Positions 43,250 through 52,145 of a stretch of DNA of 64,000 nt are shown piece after piece. This stretch comes from Shewanella pneumatophori (GTDB lineage Bacteria > Pseudomonadota > Gammaproteobacteria > Enterobacterales > Shewanellaceae). Below the pieces are notes generated by a model. It was given only the letters and a program-made list of their open reading frames with translations. It had not been told where the DNA came from and did not search any database. Within the stretch, counting starts at the first letter, position 1. Each line of letters opens with the position of its first letter. The stretch spans positions 1 to 64,000 of the forward strand of contig NZ_JAKILB010000017.1 of assembly GCF_023283895.1 (NCBI RefSeq), in the 5' to 3' direction. The translations under genes and the position numbers were made by a program.

Positions 43250-45598
43250 ATGATTAAACCTGCTGTTAAACGTCGCTTGCTTCCATTGGTCTTATTTTTT
43301 AGTGCATCCTCCGTCTTTTATGCCCAAGCTGGCGAAACAACACAATTTAATATTCAAATCCCAACAATCGAAGGTCAAGTTGAAATTGATGGTGAGTTTA
43401 ATGAAACTCAATGGCAACAAGCAGCAGCTGCAACATTGGCTTTTGAAACCAGCCCCGGTGAAAATATTGCAGCTCCGGTTAAAACAGATGTAAAAATATT
43501 TGCAACCCAATCAAGTCTGTATCTTAGCTACCATGCCAAAGATCCAAACCCTGAGCAGATCCGCGCTAACCTAAGTGATCGAGACAGTGTGTGGGGCGAT
43601 GATTTAGTCGGTATTAAACTTGATACCTTTAACGATGCACGACTCGCTTATCAGTTCTTTGTTAACGCCTATGGTGTGCAAATGGACTCGATTGAAAATG
43701 AACTTACTGGCAGTGAAAGTGATGCTTGGGATGGCATATGGTACAGCGCAGCCAAACGCACAGATACTGGCTATCAAGTTGAAATAGAGTTGCCACTGCG
43801 ACTACTGAACTTCGATAACAAAGATAAGCAAACATGGGGCATTGAGTTTATTCGTTTCTATCCACGAAACGAAGAACATCGCCTATCAAGCCATCAAATT
43901 GATCGTAATAACAACTGTACTTTATGCCAACTTGGCGTTGCTACAGGCCTTGCTAATATTGAACAAGGTAACGACTTACAGATCACTCCTTCATTAGTGC
44001 TCAACCGCACAGGCAATCGCCCCCATGAAGAAAACAGCGAATGGGACAACGACAATAATATTGAACCGAGTTTAGATCTGCGTTGGGGGATCACCCCGAG
44101 CACTTTACTTAGCGCAACCCTGAATCCTGATTTCTCCCAAGTAGAGGCCGATGCAGGTCAACTCGATATCAATAGTACATTTGCATTGTTTTACCCAGAA
44201 AAACGTGCATTTTTTCTTGATAACAAAGATTATTTCGATACTCAATTAAACCTTTTGCACACTCGTAATATCGGCGCACCAGACTATGGTTTAAAGCTTA
44301 CTAGCAAGCTCGGTGACCATACCTTTGCCACGCTTATTACTGACGACACTAACACCAACTTTTTGGTGCCTGGTAACCTCAGTTCAGATGTCGCCAGTAT
44401 TGATCAGAAAAGCCATAACTTTGCTGGTCGCTATCGTTTTGATTTTGGTAAACCACTATCTATTGGTGCATTAGTTACCGCCAAGAAAAGCGATGATTAC
44501 CACAATTATGTCAGTAGTGTGGATGTAAAGTATCAACCCAGTGATCACGATACATTTATCGCGCAATATGTGGTTTCAGATACTAAATACCCAACGGATC
44601 TATTTAAAGAATTTTGTAATACCGATGACTGCCTACCAAAGCAAAACTGTGATTTAAACGATTGCGGCGTAAATGAGCGCGTATTAAGAACCCAAAAGAA
44701 TGGCAGCTTTAGTGACGATATGTACCTGCTCAAGTACCAATATGATTCTCGAAATTGGGACGCTTTTGCACAATATATTTCGATAGGTGAAGACTTTAGA
44801 GCCGATTTAGGTTTTGTTGATCAAGTCGACTTTAATAAATTTGTCACCGGCGGTGGTTATACTTGGTATCCAACATCGGGCTTTTTTAACGAAGTACGAC
44901 TTAGCGGCGACTGGGATATTAGCCATAATCAAGCAGGCGATAAACTAGAGCAAGAAGCTGAGGCGCGTGTACAAGTAAATGGTCAGTGGCAAAGCTACGC
45001 TACATTTGGTGTCGTACATAGAGACCGTGTCGGCCGCCGTCACAACGGTGCATCACTAGTCATAGCGGGTAATACTCAAATGTTTACCGAAACCATGGGC
45101 TGGTTCTATGGCAACATCAAACCAACGCGAACACTTTTTATGGAAGTGGATGTTAACTATGGTGATGACATTGACTTTGCCAATGATCAATTGGGTACCA
45201 GAGTGAAATTTAATCCAGGCGTAAACTGGAAGATCACTGACTCAATTGAAATGGACTTATCTCACGTATATCGCACCTTGGATGTTGATGAGGGACGATT
45301 ATTTACGGCAAATTTGAGCGACTTACGCCTCAGTTGGTATATTGATATCCATAACTTCATCAGAATTTCGAGTGTATATACTGATATTGAGCGTGACACT
45401 AGCTTATATAAATACAGCACGCCCAACGCGCAATATCAGCAATTGGGTAATGAAGTGTTATACGGCTACAAGCTCAATCCACAAAGCGTGTTTTATTTAG
45501 GCTACTCGGACGGTTTAAAAGCTGATGATGAGGTCGATTCACTAATGAAAACCGAAGAAACCTACTTTATGAAAATCAGTTACGCATGGCTGCTCTAG
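43250..45598 (+). CDS. DUF5916 outer-membrane protein with CBM9-like domain
   Basis: A 782-residue exported protein. A signal peptide (cut near VFYAQAGE, about residue 27) is followed by a CBM9-like beta-sandwich (about 40-225, VEIDGEFNETQW). The remainder is a DUF5916 region that reads as a beta-barrel, with LNPDFSQVEADAGQLDIN and YPEKRAFFLDNKDYF, the hallmark of this family, and a C-terminal aromatic strand (YFMKISYAWLL). A four-cysteine loop (CNTDDCLPKQNCDLNDCG) near 455-475 is likely surface exposed. The function of the family is unknown; the CBM9-like domain hints at glycan contact. Confidence 0.83.
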   Translation: MIKPAVKRRLLPLVLFFSASSVFYAQAGETTQFNIQIPTIEGQVEIDGEFNETQWQQAAAATLAFETSPGENIAAPVKTDVKIFATQSSLYLSYHAKDPNPEQIRANLSDRDSVWGDDLVGIKLDTFNDARLAYQFFVNAYGVQMDSIENELTGSESDAWDGIWYSAAKRTDTGYQVEIELPLRLLNFDNKDKQTWGIEFIRFYPRNEEHRLSSHQIDRNNNCTLCQLGVATGLANIEQGNDLQITPSLVLNRTGNRPHEENSEWDNDNNIEPSLDLRWGITPSTLLSATLNPDFSQVEADAGQLDINSTFALFYPEKRAFFLDNKDYFDTQLNLLHTRNIGAPDYGLKLTSKLGDHTFATLITDDTNTNFLVPGNLSSDVASIDQKSHNFAGRYRFDFGKPLSIGALVTAKKSDDYHNYVSSVDVKYQPSDHDTFIAQYVVSDTKYPTDLFKEFCNTDDCLPKQNCDLNDCGVNERVLRTQKNGSFSDDMYLLKYQYDSRNWDAFAQYISIGEDFRADLGFVDQVDFNKFVTGGGYTWYPTSGFFNEVRLSGDWDISHNQAGDKLEQEAEARVQVNGQWQSYATFGVVHRDRVGRRHNGASLVIAGNTQMFTETMGWFYGNIKPTRTLFMEVDVNYGDDIDFANDQLGTRVKFNPGVNWKITDSIEMDLSHVYRTLDVDEGRLFTANLSDLRLSWYIDIHNFIRISSVYTDIERDTSLYKYSTPNAQYQQLGNEVLYGYKLNPQSVFYLGYSDGLKADDEVDSLMKTEETYFMKISYAWLL

Positions 45599-45654
45599 CC
45601 AAAGAATTAAACGGAACGATAAGCAAATAGAAAGCTAACATTTGTAACCACATA

Positions 45655-45681
45655 AAAAAGCAGCCTTTTGGGCTGCTTTTT
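45655..45681. terminator. Bidirectional terminator
   Basis: An 11-bp stem (AAAAAGCAGCC / GGCTGCTTTTT) with a 5-base loop has a U tract on both strands. It lies between the convergent DUF5916 and diguanylate cyclase genes and serves both. Confidence 0.9.
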
Positions 45682-45697
45682 CATTAGCGAGTAATTG

Positions 45698-46996
45698 TTA
45701 ATCTTGTGCAATACACACTAGATTTCGGCCATTGGCTTTCGCTTCATATAAGCCAATATCCGCACGGTTAAGCAGCGCATCGACGTTTTCATCCAAAGTA
45801 AACTCAGTCACCCCAGTGCTAACAGTTATATTGAGTAAACCTTTAGATGTGGCAATCGGTGTTGCCTCAAGTTGCATTCTAAAACTATCTAATAAGACAT
45901 ATGCTTTTTCAACGTTCAACCCTTTAAAGCCAACAACAAACTCTTCGCCACCAATACGTGCTACCGTAAAGTGCTGAGAAAAAGATTGTTGTAACCTGCT
46001 AGAAAACTCAATCAACACCTCATCACCAACATCGTGACCATAGGTATCGTTAACCTTTTTAAAATAGTCAATATCAAGCAGGGCCAGTGCTAATGAACCT
46101 TTTTTCTGAGCTATGGTATTAAGCTTCTCTTCATACATATTGAAAAAATAGCGACGATTAAACACGTTAGTAAGGTAATCAAGGTTTGCTTGTTCCCAGA
46201 GCCTTGTCACCATATCTAAGGCGTCTAATGTAGTTAATACTCGGCAGTGAAACTCTTCATGTACAAACGGTTTTTGTAAAAAGTCATTGGCGCCATTTTT
46301 AATAAATCGCGCAGATAGGCTTTCATCGCTATCACTAGATAAGCCAATAATAGCAAGTTCTTCACGGCTCAGTTGCTCACGCACCTTAATGATCAAGCCA
46401 AAGCCATCGAGTCTTGGCATGTTGTAATCCGTAATTAACAGCTTTATATCTGGATTTTCACTGAGGGTTTCCAGTGCAGACACGCCATCATCAGCTTCGA
46501 TAACCTGAAAAAGATGTTGCTCAAGTAAGCTACGGATAAACTTGCGACTCACGACTGAATCATCTGCGACGAGCACTTTTACGCTTTGATTGCGACAAAG
46601 ACGTTTAACTAACTTAGCCGTATATTCGTAACTAAATCGATTTTCTTTAAATACATAGTCAACAATACCCAGCTGCAATAAACGCGCTCTTTGCTCAGCA
46701 TCCCAGCTGCCGGTTAATACAATACAGGGGATCTGTTTTGCTAAAACAAACTTAACGATCTCGCCTTCTTGTGCATCGGGTAAATTTAGGTCGGTAATCG
46801 CAACAAAGTATTGGTTTTCAGCCAGCAGCGCTTTAGCACTGTGCATGTCTGGTGCGACATCAACCTCACAATTTAGCTCCTGAGTTAGCAAATGCCGCAT
46901 AACCCGAGAAACTACTTGGCTATCTTCAACCACTAAAATTCGCAAGCTGCTCTCCTCCTTCCGAACGCTTTCAGCATTACATTTAGCAACAGCCAT
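45698..46996 (-). CDS. Response regulator with two REC domains and GGDEF diguanylate cyclase
   Basis: A 432-residue cytoplasmic signalling protein. The first receiver (about 17-130) has the TDLNLP aspartate; the second (about 138-255) has ITDYNMP. The GGDEF domain (about 270-432) has the active motif GGEEF and the DIDYFKKVNDTYGH signature, so it should make c-di-GMP from GTP. The RxxD inhibitory site normally five residues before GGEEF is absent (the residues there are SQHF), so product inhibition through that site is not expected. No kinase is adjacent. It ends next to the bidirectional terminator. Confidence 0.92.
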   Translation of the reverse strand: MAVAKCNAESVRKEESSLRILVVEDSQVVSRVMRHLLTQELNCEVDVAPDMHSAKALLAENQYFVAITDLNLPDAQEGEIVKFVLAKQIPCIVLTGSWDAEQRARLLQLGIVDYVFKENRFSYEYTAKLVKRLCRNQSVKVLVADDSVVSRKFIRSLLEQHLFQVIEADDGVSALETLSENPDIKLLITDYNMPRLDGFGLIIKVREQLSREELAIIGLSSDSDESLSARFIKNGANDFLQKPFVHEEFHCRVLTTLDALDMVTRLWEQANLDYLTNVFNRRYFFNMYEEKLNTIAQKKGSLALALLDIDYFKKVNDTYGHDVGDEVLIEFSSRLQQSFSQHFTVARIGGEEFVVGFKGLNVEKAYVLLDSFRMQLEATPIATSKGLLNITVSTGVTEFTLDENVDALLNRADIGLYEAKANGRNLVCIAQD

Positions 46997-47153
46997 TTGT
47001 TAACTTTCTATTTTGGCAACTTAGTCCACCTTCGGTGGTGACATTTCGCTAAATATCAATGTTGAAACGGAAATTTTATCCAGTCACATATTTTCTATAT
47101 GCGTTTATGTATGCCAGCTTACCCCGTGTTGATACAAAACGGTATAACTAATG

Positions 47154-47379
47154 TCAGATATCTGCTGCATTATTAAGTGAAAAATTAACATCTTCATTGT
47201 CACTTTGATGCTCTTGTGCCGCTTGATGCTTGCTTTTACGCACGTCAATAACAACTGTGGCAGAGATCTTATCTTGTATCGCTTAGTGGCATATAAAGAA
47301 TATTTGGAGCGAGATCAAAAGCAAACGGCGTCACCCAGGTCTTTGGATCGTTATTTTTGCAGATTGTCGGCTGGTTCAT
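47154..47379 (-). pseudogene. Remnant of an RDD-family membrane protein gene
   Basis: On the minus strand an ATG at 47379, with GGAAAG before it, starts a 36-codon frame containing DPKTWVTPFAFDLAPNILYM, then stops at 47269. In another frame directly after, IQDKISATVVIDVRKSKHQA runs to a stop at 47154. The first piece resembles the N-terminus of RDD-family proteins in Shewanella, and the second their C-terminal end. The whole membrane core would be missing, so I read this as an internally deleted, frameshifted remnant. The family call is from memory of pattern and is moderate. Confidence 0.5.
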
Positions 47380-47619
47380 GATTAACTTTCCATTAACGCT
47401 AATTTTAGGCAGAATCAAGCCCAAGCATTTGGCTTCAAAAACATTGTATTTTCTTTAACTTACATTACATTAACATTCTCAAGCAGTAATGAAATCTTCA
47501 TTTACGAATAACAGTAAACGCTTTAATAACCAAAAAGAATAACGAAGAACAAACTATCACTTCTAATGTGGCCAAAGGCGATTATGATTTAGCTGTGCAT
47601 ATAAAGGAGCAAGCAACCC

Positions 47620-48588
47620 ATGAGCAAAATTTTCGAAGATAATTCACAAACGATTGGTAACACCCCTCTTGTCCGTCTTAATCGCGTTAGTAATGGTAAA
47701 GTGCTTGCTAAAGTAGAAGCACGTAACCCAAGCTTCAGTGTCAAATGCCGTATCGGCGCGAACATGATTTGGGATGCTGAGAAAAAAGGCATTTTGACTT
47801 ATGAGCAAGAACTGATTGAACCAACATCAGGTAACACTGGTATTGCCCTTGCTTATGTAGCCGCCGCTCGCGGATATAAATTAACACTGACTATGCCTAA
47901 CACTATGAGCCTAGAGCGTAGAAAGCTACTTAAAGCCCTTGGTGCAAACCTTGTACTGACTGAAGGCGCTAAAGGCATGAAAGGTGCTATTGATAAAGCT
48001 GAAGAAATTCGCCAATCCGCACCAGAAAAGTACGTGTTACTGCAGCAATTTAATAACCCTGCCAACCCAGAAATTCATGAAAAGACCACAGGTCCAGAGA
48101 TCTGGAATGACACTGACGGCAGCGTAGATGTATTAGTCGCTGGTGTTGGTACTGGTGGTACTATTACCGGTGTTAGCCGTTACATTAAAAATACCCAGGG
48201 CAAAGCGATTACCTCTGTTGCGGTTGAGCCAACTGACTCACCTGTTATCGCGCAAACTTTGTCTGGCCAAACGGTACAGCCAGGACCACACAAAATCCAA
48301 GGTATTGGCGCAGGCTTTATTCCAGGTAACCTAGATTTAACTCTAATTGACCGAGTTGAAGCCGTAACCAACGAAGAGTCAATTGAAATGGCTCAACGTT
48401 TAATGAAAGAAGAAGGTATTTTAGTGGGTATTTCTTCTGGCGCAGCAGTTGTTGCCGCTAACCGAATTGCAGCACTACCAGAGTTTGAAGGTAAAAACAT
48501 TGTCGTAATTTTACCGTCAGCAGCTGAACGTTACTTGTCTTCTGCGTTATTCCAAGGTCAATTTAGCGACGCTGAAAACGTTCAATAA
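47620..48588 (+). CDS. cysK: Cysteine synthase A (O-acetylserine sulfhydrylase)
   Basis: A 322-residue PLP enzyme that makes L-cysteine from O-acetylserine and sulfide. The PLP lysine is K42 in [11 protein letters not shown], the substrate loop is TSGNTG, and the phosphate-binding GTGGT is present. The sequence follows E. coli CysK closely along its length. The ATG has AAGGAG ten bases upstream. It is transcribed alone and ends at a terminator shared with the convergent TetR gene. Confidence 0.97.
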   Translation: MSKIFEDNSQTIGNTPLVRLNRVSNGKVLAKVEARNPSFSVKCRIGANMIWDAEKKGILTYEQELIEPTSGNTGIALAYVAAARGYKLTLTMPNTMSLERRKLLKALGANLVLTEGAKGMKGAIDKAEEIRQSAPEKYVLLQQFNNPANPEIHEKTTGPEIWNDTDGSVDVLVAGVGTGGTITGVSRYIKNTQGKAITSVAVEPTDSPVIAQTLSGQTVQPGPHKIQGIGAGFIPGNLDLTLIDRVEAVTNEESIEMAQRLMKEEGILVGISSGAAVVAANRIAALPEFEGKNIVVILPSAAERYLSSALFQGQFSDAENVQ

Positions 48589-48613
48589 GTAAAACAGCAG
48601 ATTTGTTAAGCAT

Positions 48614-48640
48614 AAAACCCAAGCCTAGCTTGGGTTTTTT
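48614..48640. terminator. Terminator of cysK overlapping the TetR 3' end
   Basis: The stem AAAACCCAAGC / GCTTGGGTTTT with a 3-base loop is followed by T on the plus strand and by A/T on the other. The last five codons of the TetR gene (ending at 48625) form one arm. So the cysK terminator and the TetR coding end share sequence. Confidence 0.85.
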
Positions 48641-49302
48641 ATTGCGTTAACAATATAGCTAACCGTTGAATTAATCGTTGTTACCAGTTGCTCTTCATCT
48701 ATCGCTTCACGAATTAGATATTGATATTCAAAAAACTTAATCATCGCCAAAATTTGATTGGCATCTGTTTTTGCAGTATCTGAGCCCATAGCGATAAAAA
48801 ACTGCTTAATACTCGTTAAAAAAGTAGTGTCTAACGCCATAATAGCCGCCGCTAATTGCGGGTTACGCAGGGCCTCTTCATGAAAGGCAGCTTCAAGTAT
48901 TCTATCGTGTCGTAACGCCACCTGCCCTTTAATGTGTTCGCAGATAAATAAGCTCAGTTCTTGGATAATAATTAGTTTTGTTTGCTCAGCATTTGTGCTT
49001 TGTTTTGCCTGCATTAACCCTTCTATAAGCGCATAACTTTTTTGCTCTAGCACTTTATTCATCCAAAGGTTTTTCTCCGCAAAATAGGTCAACGAGTCGC
49101 TAATGAGATCTTTGATATCATCAAAGTAGTAGGTAGTTGACGATAATGGAACCTGTGCTTCTGTCGCCACAGCTCTATGGCGCACACCGCGGATCCCCTC
49201 TTTAACGATTAGTTTCAATGTCGCCTCTAATATTGCGACTCTTCGTGCTTGGCCGTCACTGCGGTTTGATTGCCGTCCAACATAAGTTAATGGTACCTGC
49301 AT
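48625..49302 (-). CDS. TetR-family transcriptional regulator
   Basis: A 225-residue repressor. The N-terminal helix-turn-helix spans about 22-70, with ILEATLKLIVKEGIRGVRHRAVATEAQVPLSSTTYYF. The C-terminal ligand domain is all-helical and I cannot assign its ligand. It is divergent from the methyltransferase gene across 174 bases and is its most likely target, together with its own promoter. Its last codons overlap the cysK terminator. Confidence 0.87.
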   Translation of the reverse strand: MQVPLTYVGRQSNRSDGQARRVAILEATLKLIVKEGIRGVRHRAVATEAQVPLSSTTYYFDDIKDLISDSLTYFAEKNLWMNKVLEQKSYALIEGLMQAKQSTNAEQTKLIIIQELSLFICEHIKGQVALRHDRILEAAFHEEALRNPQLAAAIMALDTTFLTSIKQFFIAMGSDTAKTDANQILAMIKFFEYQYLIREAIDEEQLVTTINSTVSYIVNAIKNPS

Positions 49303-49476
49303 GTTACTTTCCTATCGGCTAAACATTGAGAATTGTCGGCGGTTGCAGTGCGTTTGCATGCTGCTCATAAAAATACGACTTTACGCATGAAGTCGGATCA
49401 AGTTCAAACAATAAACAAACTGTAACATGTAAAATCGCCCCCCACTAATTACGACGTTGTTTACCTCGGTTTACTT

Positions 49477-50550
49477 ATGCCTTTTTATCGTTCTCCCCTT
49501 GCTATTAGCGCGTTTGACGCAAAATTCGAAGCCCAAAAAATTGCTTTTGCTCCTATCAGTTTCCAAGTTGCTCGTTGCTTATTAAAGTTCAATTTATTAC
49601 AGCTTATCTCTGATTGCGGCAGCAAAGGCTGTAGTGTTACACACTTAGCTCAACAAACTGAGTTGTCCGAATATTCCGTCGGTGTATTAGTCGATATGGG
49701 ATTAAGTATGGGTTTACTGTATCTCAATAACGATATGTATACTTTAGATAAAATAGGCCACTTCCTACTCCATGATGATATGGCGCAGGTGAACCTCAAC
49801 TTCACCCACGATGTATGCTATCAAGGACTATTTGAACTTGAAGCCTCGCTGTTAGAAGGCAAACCTAAAGGTCTAAGTTCGCTAGGTGATTGGCAAACAA
49901 TTTATCCAGGCTTAAGCCAATTGCCAGAGCAAATTAAGAAAAGTTGGTTTGAATTTGATCATTACTATTCAGATCATGCCTTTGAGTCATTGTTACCCCT
50001 AATATTTCAAGCTAAGCCGAAACATATCGTTGATGTGGGTGGCAATACAGGCAAGTGGGCACTGGCTTGTACTGGTTATAATGCAGACGTGCAAATCACC
50101 ATTATGGATCTCCCCGGCCAACTAAAGGTGGCAATCGAAAATGCCAAAAACTCCGGGGTTGCAGAGCGAGTCCATCCATTTACGACTGATCTTTTAGACG
50201 AGCAAAAACCATTTTGTGAAAATGGTGACCTTTATTGGATGAGCCAATTTTTAGACTGCTTCTCTGAATCAGAGATCTTAAGCATTTTAACCCGTGCCGC
50301 TAAAGTGATGAAACCAAATAGTGAGCTGTGTATCTTAGAAACGTTCTGGGATCGCCAGCCATTTGAAGCTGGTGCTTATTGCGTGAATGCCACCTCGCTG
50401 TACTTTACTGCTATCGCTAATGGCAATAGCCGTATGTATCACAGTAAAACTCTACTTAAGTTAATTAGTCAGGCAGGTTTATTTGTAGATGAAGATATCG
50501 ATAATATCGGCCTAGGTCATACTTTACTTCGCTGTAAACGTAAGCCCTAA
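49477..50550 (+). CDS. SAM-dependent methyltransferase, O-methyltransferase (Methyltransf_2) type
   Basis: A 357-residue protein. The N-terminal third is a winged-helix dimerisation domain (about 30-105, LAQQTELSEYSVGVLVDMGLSMGLL). The Rossmann-like methyltransferase domain follows, with the SAM motif HIVDVGGNTGKWALA (about 185-199), IMDLPGQ as the ribose-binding acidic loop, and DLYWMSQFLDCFSESE. Such enzymes methylate hydroxyl groups of small aromatic or polyketide molecules; the substrate is unknown. Next to it is a TDT-family transporter, and divergent is a TetR regulator, so a regulated modify-and-export pair is possible. The ribosome-binding site is weak. Confidence 0.82.
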   Translation: MPFYRSPLAISAFDAKFEAQKIAFAPISFQVARCLLKFNLLQLISDCGSKGCSVTHLAQQTELSEYSVGVLVDMGLSMGLLYLNNDMYTLDKIGHFLLHDDMAQVNLNFTHDVCYQGLFELEASLLEGKPKGLSSLGDWQTIYPGLSQLPEQIKKSWFEFDHYYSDHAFESLLPLIFQAKPKHIVDVGGNTGKWALACTGYNADVQITIMDLPGQLKVAIENAKNSGVAERVHPFTTDLLDEQKPFCENGDLYWMSQFLDCFSESEILSILTRAAKVMKPNSELCILETFWDRQPFEAGAYCVNATSLYFTAIANGNSRMYHSKTLLKLISQAGLFVDEDIDNIGLGHTLLRCKRKP

Positions 50551-50669
50551 TTTAATCCCCACCTACCAAGATTAAATATAATTGAAGCTAAGGTTAACTT
50601 AGTTTCAATTTTTATTAACCAAAGGTCGAGATAGAATAAAACCATAAAGATTGCTACAAGGATTTTATT

Positions 50670-51659
50670 ATGACCAGCACACAAAGCCATAAACTTAGAC
50701 ACAGAGTTTCTCGTCTACCTAGCCCAATGGCAGGGCTAGCATTAGCCATTGCAAGCCTTGGTTGGGCTTGGGAAAGTATGCTACCCAGCTTAAATGGCCA
50801 AGGTCAATTAATCGGCGCATCAATTGCTAGCGTAATGCTACTTATGCTGGTTTTTAAATTTATTTTACATCCAAAGGTACTTGTCGAAGAACTCACTCAC
50901 CCGGTAGTTGGTAGTGTTGTACCAACATTCGCAATGGGGTTAATGGTCGTTTCAGCTGCTTTAGGCCAATTTAATCATGTTGTAGGTGTAAGCTTATGGC
51001 TCGTGGCAATTGCCATTCATATCATTTTCTTAGGTATGTTTATTTACTATCGCGCAATCGATTTTAAACTTGAACATATGGTGCCAAGTTGGTTTGTACC
51101 GCCTATTGGGATAATCGTTGCAGCAGTTTCATTTCCACATGGCTCTGAAATGCAATATCAATGGTTAGCTGATGCTATTTTGATGTTTGGTATGGTGAGT
51201 TATTTGATCATGTTACCTATCATGTTATACCGCCTAATCTTTTGCCAGCCAATTGCTGATGCAGCGAAACCAACTATTGCCATCATGGCGGCCCCAGCAA
51301 GCTTATCACTTGCGGGTTACTTAACGATGACAACACAACCATCGTTGATTATTGTTGGCGTACTGCTCACTTTGGCGTTATTGATGACAAGTGTTATTTA
51401 CTTAGCGTTTTTTCACTTGCTAAAACTACCGTTCTCACCGGGATACGCTGCATTTACCTTCCCTATGGTGATCGGAGCTACAGCATTATTTAAAACCGTA
51501 AACTGGATTGTTGTAACATTTGGCGCAAGCAACGTCTCAGCAGACCTACTGATAACAGCTAAAGTAGAGCTAATTGTAGCAACTCTTGTTGTCGGCTATG
51601 TTGCCACCAAATACTTACAGCACTATAAATCTAGCATTTTTACAAAAGTAAGCCTTTGA
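50670..51659 (+). CDS. TDT-family membrane transporter (TehA/SLAC1-like)
   Basis: A 329-residue inner-membrane protein with about ten transmembrane helices. The N-terminal PSPMAGLALAIASLGWAWE motif is typical of the tellurite-resistance/dicarboxylate transporter (SLAC1/TehA) fold. Substrates in the family include anions, dicarboxylates and toxic oxyanions. It follows the methyltransferase by 119 bases in the same direction; AAGGA lies seven bases before its ATG. The pairing recalls TehA-TehB, but the methyltransferase is of a different subfamily, so tellurite resistance is not supported. Confidence 0.83.
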   Translation: MTSTQSHKLRHRVSRLPSPMAGLALAIASLGWAWESMLPSLNGQGQLIGASIASVMLLMLVFKFILHPKVLVEELTHPVVGSVVPTFAMGLMVVSAALGQFNHVVGVSLWLVAIAIHIIFLGMFIYYRAIDFKLEHMVPSWFVPPIGIIVAAVSFPHGSEMQYQWLADAILMFGMVSYLIMLPIMLYRLIFCQPIADAAKPTIAIMAAPASLSLAGYLTMTTQPSLIIVGVLLTLALLMTSVIYLAFFHLLKLPFSPGYAAFTFPMVIGATALFKTVNWIVVTFGASNVSADLLITAKVELIVATLVVGYVATKYLQHYKSSIFTKVSL

Positions 51660-52145
51660 TAAAGCACTATACTTACTCAATAAGATATCAAGAAAAAATA
51701 ATGTTAATCACGCCGGAAAAGTGAATTCAGTCGTAGCTAAGACTTAACAATTCTTTGACTCGGTGTGATTAACATCACAAATTAAAGCTTTTAAACCCCA
51801 CAGTATACAGCTTGTTACACTGCAATCTTAAACTCTACAGCACAAAACAGAATAACAACAAATAAACACCAGTAAATACACATTTACACCAACTGAAAAA
51901 CAAATCAGCACTCAAAGCCTCTCTTACGCAAACAAACCCGCAACAATCGAGCAAAATCTTCACAACAAACTGTTTTATCGTAATTTTCTTATATAAATAA
52001 CAGCTGTAAATAGCATGTTGCCCCAGTTAACCCTTTGTGCTTTCATCCCGTTCAAGCACCCACTTCTTAACATATATTTACATTCCCTTAAGGAGTGGTG
52101 GCTAAATAAAAATAACTATATAAGTTCCAAGGGAGTATTAAAGAT
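51660..52145. other. Regulatory region before the second TonB receptor
   Basis: 485 bases without a gene. The CRP site at 51764-51779 (listed separately) lies about 370 bases before the receptor start. The last 200 bases are A-rich with repeated ACAAC-like words, probably a long untranslated leader. I see no conserved riboswitch. Confidence 0.5.
51764..51779. promoter_or_regulatory. CRP binding site, perfect half-sites
   Basis: TGTGATTAACATCACA has both consensus half-sites TGTGA and TCACA at the correct 6-bp spacing. It lies after the TDT gene and before the TonB receptor gene, so it probably controls the receptor in response to cAMP. The distance to the receptor start means a leader of some hundreds of bases. 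Confidence 0.82.

Noticed and set aside
50670-51659. Tellurite-resistance TehA with a TehB partner
   Set aside because: The neighbouring methyltransferase has a winged-helix O-methyltransferase architecture, not that of TehB, so the known tellurite pair is not supported.
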